Positions 56,464-64,000 of a stretch of 64,000 nt of DNA are shown one piece after another (position 1 is the first letter of the stretch; each line of letters opens with the position of its first letter). Under the pieces are notes generated by a model. That model was not told the DNA's origin, searched no databases, and saw nothing but the letters and a program-made list of their open reading frames with translations. Made by a program: the position numbers and the translations under genes. Origin of the DNA: Ascaphus truei (Eukaryota > Chordata > Amphibia > Anura > Ascaphidae); the NCBI GenBank assembly GCA_036426205.1, contig CM071570.1, positions 55,232,676-55,296,675 on the forward strand. Reading direction: 5' to 3'.

Positions 56464-58190
56464 TCGCAACACTTTTGGAACTGACTGTAGTACAGTACTT
56501 TGTTGTACCTGCCCTCATGTAGACAGACCTGATGTGTGTATGTTTCACATTGTTTCTATTTATTATGGAAGTTCAACCTATTACATGTTTTGCATACAAT
56601 GTAAACCCATTTCTCATGTCTTTTTCCTTACTGCATGCCTTGTTTACTTTTGTTTTGATTTTCTATTTTGTATTGATTCCCCCCATGTCTCTGTTTTGTT
56701 ACTTTAAGGTTCCTCCTTTTCTGTCTTTATATATTTTCGTCTACTTCACAATGGACATACAACTGCAGCATGCTCCCTTTATATAGTAAGGCACTGAAAC
56801 AGCTTCTTGTAATCACTTATTCCTAGCCTGGTTAAATCTATCAACAGGTTGGGATGCATGTTAAGACACATTAGTGTCTTACCTTAAAATCCACCTGTGG
56901 GATGTTCATGAAAGACATGCAGAATGCTCATTCAGCTTCACAGTGTGTCTGTGAAGTCTGGCCAAATGCTTAACGCACAAGTTAGAAGCCGCAGCAAATC
57001 TTCCTGAACTATACCAGTGGGTATTGGAGAAATAATTAGATTTTACCAGGTCACAGCTGCCTTAGAATACTAAAAGCTTTAAAAAATTCTGTAATAAAAC
57101 TAGATTTGCTTTAATATGTTTATCAGAGTTTTTCTGATTTAGAAACATGGTTTCAGCAAAGTAGTGTCTTAAGTGCATTACACAGAGGATTACCATATTA
57201 TAACTCATTGTTTAACATAAAGGGTTTCAGCTGGACAGCACTCTAATAATAAACTCCAATTTGCCAAGAAGAGAAGTTCATTATGTCAGGGGAATTTGCT
57301 ATATCCGTTATAACTACTGAAACAAGTAAAAAGTATTTGGCCATGTAGTTGTATAATAATATACTGGTAGGATATTACTGTCAATATGTTTGTTATTGTT
57401 TCACTGTATAATCGCATTAGAACTGATTGTAATAGTTTAAATTACCTAAATAAATTGATTCTATTGCCGGGGACTGGATCAGATGCTGCTACTGTATATA
57501 TGGGATTTCAAGATTACAGTGACCTGTGTTGTATTGAAAGCTTCTCATAAAATGGAAACGATTTTTCATGGATGTAGAATTAAATAACATGTTACCTGTT
57601 CGTCCACAGTGCCGATCCTATTTTAACATTATTTCTAACTCCGAAGCAGAAACCTGAAACTTGTCAACACTGGTAGTAAAAGGCGTCGCTAATAAATGAT
57701 CCATGTATATGAATGTGACTTTTGGTGGTGTATTGTGCCTACTATTTAATTGTAAATGTATATTGTTTTAATTATTTTTTTATTTTATTTTTTAATATTG
57801 AATAGCTTCCTTTTCATTTAGGTACAGGTGCGGCCCCCCCCCCCCCCCAGCCCCCCCAAACAAAATATATAGTTAAATCACTAACTTCTCATTTTTCTAA
57901 ATCTTAATTTTTTTGATGTTATTTAATTTTATTATTATTTACTATCATCCGCTATTACCATGGCAACTTCTGAGTGTGAATGGCAGGGCCATTTTAAGCC
58001 CCCAAGGAGGCAATGTTTTTTTTAACAGCAGATATGTTCTCCACAGTTCAACTTCAAAGAATTGGTCTGTTAAACACAGCAGCAAAAGAATTTTAATGGT
58101 AAAAAGAAAGGAGACATTTCATTTTAATAGTGAGTAGAGCAGATTGCGCCTTTGAGTGCCAGGAGGGGCCGCTGCCCAGAGTGTCTCTCA
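56106..58190. other. Gene-free DNA with CA/AT microsatellites and a poly-C tract
   Basis: Microsatellites occupy 56362-56464 (CA, then AT, then CA), and a C run lies at about 57833-57850. No gene recognised. The 150-codon frame across the microsatellite is an artefact. Confidence 0.45.
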
Positions 58191-58375
58191 GTATAGTGAT
58201 CGCTCCGTCACGGATAACGGAAGAGGAGGAGTCTTTCGATTCTGTTCTTTCTGAATGTGATCTCCCCTAAATAAGCAATAAGATTGACATAGCTACTTCA
58301 TCATGGGGCCACTGCAGGGCCAGACCCTATGGCGTAGTAGATCTGTCTATAGGGCAGCAAAAGGGTTAATGTACC
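58191..58375. repeat. Uninterrupted relative of the gypsy insertion site
   Basis: GAATGTGATCTCCCCTAAAT, AAGCAATAAG, GGCGTAGTAG and AAAGGGTTAATG occur in the same order as the two flanks of the gypsy element (7055-7079 joined to 24162-24258), with no insertion. It therefore resembles a paralogous empty site. Confidence 0.45.
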
Positions 58376-59200
58376 TTGTTTCTGAATGGCTCATTCAGGA
58401 CACACAAAGTGAGCCTGCAATATATTGTATTTGGGGCTAAAAATGTCCCCTGCCATGTCTGTTTAATAAATTCCACCTGTGCAAACCAGGACATTTGGTA
58501 GCTTTATCCTTTGACTTTTCTACTCTTTTTGCCTTCTGGAGAATATAAAGGAGTGCTATTCTAGGAAAGTGTAACCAGGCTTTAATTGAAATCCACTGTA
58601 CCGTCTAGAGGTATCATAGGAGAGGGAGACGTACATGAAGTACAGTGGAACAACGCACTCATTGTTTTGGTAATGGACTATTCAATACAAACTACTTATA
58701 TCGCCTGTGAAAAGTGACCACAGTGGGGGGAACTTTTAGAAATCCTCACAAAAATGTTTCACATCAAGACTTTTCTAAAGTGGAAAGCAAATGAAGGATT
58801 ATACAATGAAGTATGTGATGTGAGCAGCATGAAGAATAAAGAGTTTTCGCAATTAACGAAAAATAAAATTAACTATTTTAAAATGAAAACATTGTGAATG
58901 TTCAAAGATCTGCTTTATACATCACCATTAATCACAGCAACGTTGGAACCATTGTTGTTTGTTATAAAAGCAGTAAGTGTGGTCTATCTCATGTTACTAT
59001 AGTACTTGTGCTTTTCAGAATTAGGTTTTTCAGGCCGAAATGTGCAATACTATTCAACATGCATTTTATTCTGAAACAACACACACAGTCCCTGCAAATT
59101 CAAAACCCAAACCCAGTACGCTATATATATTTCTTTTATATTTTTTTACATTTATTTTTTTACTACAATAGTTTCATGTGTGCAATCTCTAATTAGCTAA
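58376..59200. other. Gene-free DNA
   Basis: No gene or recognised repeat. Frames are short and AT-rich. Confidence 0.4.
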
Positions 59201-59574
59201 AGAACAGTATAGCTGCAGCTCAATTCGTTTTCCATGTATTGATAGGTCGAAATTTGGTGACATATTAAAAGCTGGCATTTGTTTATAATCTGCTTGTCTG
59301 TCAGTGGAAGCTCATGAATATTCATGAGCACTGCTGCATTGACAAGTGCTAGAGGGAGGGCAGGGCTGACAAAGGGGTGTGCCAGAGCTTGTGACAGGAC
59401 ATGAAGGGGCAGTGCCTTAGCAAATGGCTGTTAAAATAGAATACAAGAAAATTGGTCTTTCAAAGTTGTTGTTTTTAAAACAGAAAATGCTAAAAGTATT
59501 TTTTCTTACTACAGAACAGATTTATTAAAAAAAAACAAACATGCAGGATATTGACTGAACTGCAGCTTTAATAA
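59201..59574 (-). repeat. Dispersed TIR-type repeat, copy B
   Basis: Read on the minus strand from 59574, TTAAAGCTGCAGTTCAGTCA and the following 120 bp align with the start of 48723-49214. GGCACACCCCTTTGTCAGCC and CCCTCTAGCACT in the middle match too. The palindrome CTCATGAATATTCATGAG is specific to this copy. The far end is uncertain. Confidence 0.6.
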
Positions 59575-61130
59575 TTGTAGAAAAGGTGATACGTGATTAA
59601 GTACTTTCCGGGTTTTTTGCAACTTCTATATATGTTTATGTAGGTGGCACATTTGATGAACTGGCTTCTGATGTTCATTGTTCTTTAATCAACACCTTTT
59701 CACTATGCTTTGTGAGCTTGATTAAGTCAGCTCTAACTTTTTGCGCTCAGGCTACTGAAAAGTAGCTTAAAAGATATAAGTGTGTTGTTTTGCTGTGAAG
59801 AGTAGTATATATGCACTGTAAATAACTAAGTATATAGAGAAAGTTCATGAGAATGCTTGGCTTTTACACCGCTCTCAGTCTATAAATCATTTTCTGTAAT
59901 AAAAAGTGTAATGCACCGTGAACACAACATCAAAGACAATATTGCGCTATGATTGGCTCACGTACGTCACAAGAAGACACTGCCGGCCTGTGTTATTGCT
60001 TCTGGTTGTGGTTTAGTGTGACGTGGCTGAAAGTGAAAGGTTAAATGTATATATATGATTTCTCCCATCCCCACTATTTTACCCAGTTTTTTTTTTTCAT
60101 CTTTTTTTATTTTTCCCAATTGAATCCTGGTTTTAATATATAGAAAATAAACACCAAAAAAAGTCACAGAATTTTTTTGCTAGAAATGAAAACGAAAATG
60201 AGGAACAATATACACGACCCAGCTAGTCACCGTATTGAATACGGGCTAAATAGAAAGAGATATTGTGTTCCATGTGATACATTGATAATAAAAAGCTTAT
60301 AATAATATAATGCAGCTTTTTTAATGGTGACTCATTTCTACTAAAAGCATTGTTATCATACGTTGTAATCCGTTATCATGTTGCACAGTTCATTATTTAA
60401 CACCTCATTCTGCAGTCATAGGTTGCCAATTCATATTCTAAGCTCTGTAGAATAAATGTAAATATTCTAGATCAAATAAAAATGTGTAAATTGCACAAAT
60501 TGACTTGTAAAGCATATTGATCACACAACACAAACATAATTGATTTATTAGTTTAGCTTAATGTTAACATTGTAACAAGCCCAGTAAGATGTAAGAGTAG
60601 TTACAGAGTTTTGTCTTGAGTGAAAGGTGACCACATTTTTAAAACCAAGAATGCCTGGAGGAGTTGTAGCACGTGGCTAAACGTGTGCCAGTTTCCACCA
60701 GCATCCAAACAGTTAAAGAAGGATTTTTATAGGACAAGCCTGGGTGTATAGCAGATGTCTGTTGTTTTTTTTTTGTTTTTTTTTTTGTTTGAAATGATCT
60801 CTGGTGTTTATAGTAAAGACCCCCAAATAGCCACCTCAGCTGTTTTCTTCTTCTTTCTTTTTCTCTCTGTTTTTCCCAGTAGGCCTGGGGCAAAGGGCTT
60901 GTCAGTCCTGAGATGCCCCTGATGTAATCAGGTTCCTCTCTTCTTCCCCTCAGCTAGTTTGAAAATAAACAGAGCTTCTTTATCAGATCATATCCCATTG
61001 ACAAGCAGAGGAGCTTGTTGACTGGTGCCAGAAAAGGAAAAGGCCTGCAGCCAACAAATAACTGACAATCGTTTCACACCCTTTAAAAAGCTCCCTTTTT
61101 GCTAGAGTTTGTTCATACAAGTTGATAGTT
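59575..61130. other. Gene-free DNA
   Basis: No gene seen. T runs occur near 60087-60098 and 60765-60790. Nothing else supported. Confidence 0.4.
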
Positions 61131-62180
61131 TCTTAGAGAATTGTTATATTTATAGCTGAAAAAAGCCACTTTTCCGCAGAGGTATAATATTCATAGAGCT
61201 GTGTTTTATCAGCAGAGGTATAATATTTGTAACCCTCCCTGCCTGGCTCCTAGGGAGTATGCATCAGTGTCTCTTATAGTGGCTACTCAGGATGCATTAC
61301 CTTACTCAGGGTGCAGGCTTCATGTGGTTTGGCGATGAGGTAGAAATGATGGGCGCCAGGAACTTTTGTAGTACAAACAACACTCTTTTTTGCCATCTTT
61401 TACCAGGGCTCTTTGCATCCATTCACAGTACACATAGTTACGGATGTCATCAGCACCATTTGGTTTACTTGTACTTGACTATTGCATCCCCGGGTGCCCT
61501 CACTTAACACATTTGGGAGGTGCGGACACTCGTCTGGTTTCTGACGAATTGTCCTGTTCCCATTCTGCATAATGTCCGTCATGCTCTGTCACTAGGGGCC
61601 CCTTCTCGGGTCCTGGCCGACTCAATATGTATAACGAATTTACATCTATAAATATCTCTGAACTGTGACTCCTAGACAGACTATGACTGAGGCCTGTGTT
61701 GACCTGCCGGTAGAGCTAATCTTTTTTGCATCCTGGGACCTCTGTAGAGTGAATCCTCTTCTGTGAACCACTGAGTTTACCTTGGCCATATCTCGGGACC
61801 TTATCTGAAGGGGCACTGTCCCTAACTAAAATATAACAAACGAGGACTGGTTCTTCTTAAATACTCAGGAACATACACTTTAGCTATATATACTGAGGTT
61901 CCTCCAGTCTCACCCCTCCAGGAAGCTAATCTCTAGAACCTTTTCCTTCCTGTATATATAGATCTCCTTTGTCGTCTCTGTCTCCAGGTAACACTGGGCG
62001 GGGATTAGCATCGACTAACTCGCCCCCAGCCCCATGTAATAGGAAAAGGCATTACTCTCTATGTCGGTCCGCATCAGTAACCCCTTAAGGCCATGGTAAT
62101 CCCATAGGGGGCGGGGGGAGAGGTACATATTCATAGAGCTGTACTTTATCAGATGAGTTATCGGATGAGGTCATATTCAT
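61131..62180. repeat. Short tandem repeats carrying the solo LTR
   Basis: GAGGTATAATATTCATAGAG and CTGTGTTTTATCAG units occur before and after the LTR at 61228-62127. The LTR sits inside one unit, after TAATATT and before TATTCATAGAGCTGT. A further variant unit follows near 62160. Confidence 0.6.
61228..62127. mobile_element. Solo LTR, 900 bp, with TATT target duplication
   Basis: The segment starts TGTAACCCTCCC and ends GAGAGGTACA, TG...CA termini in the same style as the gypsy LTR here (TGTAAC... / ...CTACA). TATT precedes it (61224-61227) and follows it (62128-62131). No internal gag or pol is present. TATATATA lies near 61953. I infer a solo LTR left by recombination. Orientation is not settled. 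Confidence 0.65.
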
Positions 62181-64000
62181 AGACTCTGTCCACTAAAAGG
62201 AAAACTCCAGAAACTCCAACAAGGGAACATAGAGCAACTCCAAAATAATTGACTATTTGTCGTAAAATACAGAAACTCTAAGCACATTATATGACTTCAG
62301 ACCAATGCATGAAAATACTGTATTACGGCCTGTCCAGAAACAATAGCAAACTCCTAGTGTCAAGATAGTCAAGTGTCCAATATGCTTCAGATGGTTCAAA
62401 TGGAAGGCTCGCCAATAGCTGAAATACAAAATAGAACGTTGGTCTCCCATAGGCTGTACTTGGATTATGAATTACTATTGAAGCTGCCAATCCATTCAAG
62501 AGAATGAATACCTTAACGAGAATGAATACCTTAAAGAGAATGAATTCCTTAAAAGCGTACTGTGTAATTGTTTCACAAAACAAGATAAGGAGATTGAAGG
62601 GTGATCAGAGGCCAGGTATTATATTGCCTTCATAAGTAGGAGAACTAAACAAGTGGAGGGATAAAGGAGGGTGTTTTGGGAGATCCTGTATTCTCACTTT
62701 TCATGCCTTTGTAACCAAAAATCTTATCTAGCTTGGAAGAATACTGTAAAAGCCAGAGCAAGAGGTTTCTGATTTCTGGTTTTTAAAAGGGATCACCAAC
62801 ATCAAATCAAAGATATTCCTAGAATTTGCTGTTTTTAGAATTTAAAGGGTTGTCTCGTAGAACAGGCAAAAAATTAATAAATAACATAAAATATGCAACA
62901 TATTTGTGATTGGATTCTTTGGAAAGATTGAAGCACTTTTAAAGAAAAAAACATTTATTTATTTATTTGTGTTCTAGGGAAAATTAATACCCTTTCATTT
63001 TTAATGCCTGCACTAAAATGCATGGACTTTTTAAGTATGTCCACTTCCATTTTTAGCTCTTAGGCTAATGATATGGTTACTTATCAGAAATAACAGCAAA
63101 ATAGTAGTGGTTGGCACTTTGCCCATATGTATGTGGTTACACAATCAATTTGATCATGACATATTAGGCCAAGATTGTAGAAAACCTCCAGTGTTTTTGG
63201 TTACCATGAAACATGAGATGTAAAAAAATGATTTTATATTACAGGCACCAAAACGCCTTTATTTGACCAATATCACGGCAGTTGGTTCACTTGGGAATAA
63301 ATCGTGTAAGATTCAGTTGCTGGTGTATATACTGCATGAACGTTTTGCATATTGTATTTTAAGTGTATAAAAAAAATTGAAGTAATAAATGAGGTTTCAA
63401 ATAAGATCAAGTGCTGTCCACCTACTGCCCGTGTCACCTCCAAGAGGTTACAATTGACAAATTGAGTCATGCAAGTACTTAAGTCAAGTATCTTAATTAA
63501 AATCAGTTGATCCCAATTGCATGACATTCTTCTAGTAAGTGGTCTTTAGTGGAAAGTGAAGAAAAGCATTTTGGGATAGCTTGTACATTATCTCTCTTCT
63601 GTTGTTCTAACCGATTTTGTTGTGTTTTTGTGCAATTTGATGTCTTAAAAGCCTCCTGGGAAAGATTACCTTGTTTGACAGGTTGGTTGTGGTTCTGTGT
63701 AAATTTGCATTTCATATCTTTTAATGAGATATTGCAAGCTACCCTTCTTCTTGGATACAATAAACTGTCAGTGTTACAAAACTATTTAAAATGTTTTCCT
63801 ATGTGTAATACTCTGACGTAATTTCCGTGAATATAAACAGAGATGCAGGCAAAAGGATTGTATAGACACAAATAATCTGCACTGATATTGGCAGGGAGAC
63901 ATTTTCATATTTTAATACCAAATAAGATTTAGGCAACATGCTTTTCTCTGCTCAGAATCACAACTAGAGGTCAACATTTTGAATTATTGGTGCCTCAACA
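62181..64000. other. Gene-free DNA
   Basis: No gene, RNA gene or clear repeat seen. Short local repeats of GAGAATGAATACCTTAA occur at 62500-62550. Frames of up to 90 codons near the end carry no recognisable motif. Confidence 0.4.

Overview
The window is vertebrate nuclear DNA, most probably from a frog or other amphibian. One complete vertebrate gene is present: an intronless 649-codon FLRT3 reading frame on the minus strand. Everything else is intron, intergenic DNA and a dense, typically amphibian repeat load: a MIR-like SINE, several LINE clades, many short hAT-, Harbinger- and other TIR-type elements, a young Ty3/gypsy element, long microsatellites and homopolymers. There are no prokaryotic features. 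The species cannot be named from the sequence.

Layout. 1-0.6 kb: intergenic DNA with a palindromic octamer-containing repeat. 0.6-1.6 kb: 3' end of an L1/Tx1-clade LINE. 1.6-7.1 kb: SINE, CA-rich and C-rich satellites, hAT MITEs and a decayed LINE. 7.08-24.16 kb: a Ty3/gypsy retrotransposon on the minus strand with two 1279-bp LTRs and a 4-bp target duplication. 24.2-31.4 kb: MITEs and intergenic DNA. 31.4-43.8 kb: FLRT3, with its single coding exon at 31.91-33.91 kb and a candidate noncoding first exon at 43.36-43.8 kb. 43.9-64 kb: gene-free DNA with a Harbinger-like MITE, a 5'-truncated L1, a second decayed LINE, a hAT MITE with a perfect 8-bp duplication and a 900-bp solo LTR.

The most striking structure is a giant imperfect palindrome. 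Bases 1477-10149 (5' flank, target duplication, 3' LTR and integrase end of the gypsy element) recur inverted at 10334-18902 around a 184-bp spacer, so the gypsy element is split in two. The right arm carries every LTR base that distinguishes the left LTR from the far LTR. It differs from the left arm mainly by small deletions (about 104 bp net), which break the integrase frame that is open on the left. This pattern fits an unpolished fold-back read or mis-assembly better than an old genomic palindrome, but a real inverted duplication cannot be excluded from sequence alone.

FLRT3 is a cell-surface leucine-rich-repeat/fibronectin protein. In vertebrates it lies antisense inside an intron of MACROD2 (established knowledge). 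No MACROD2 exon was recognised here, so most of the unique DNA may be intron of that gene.
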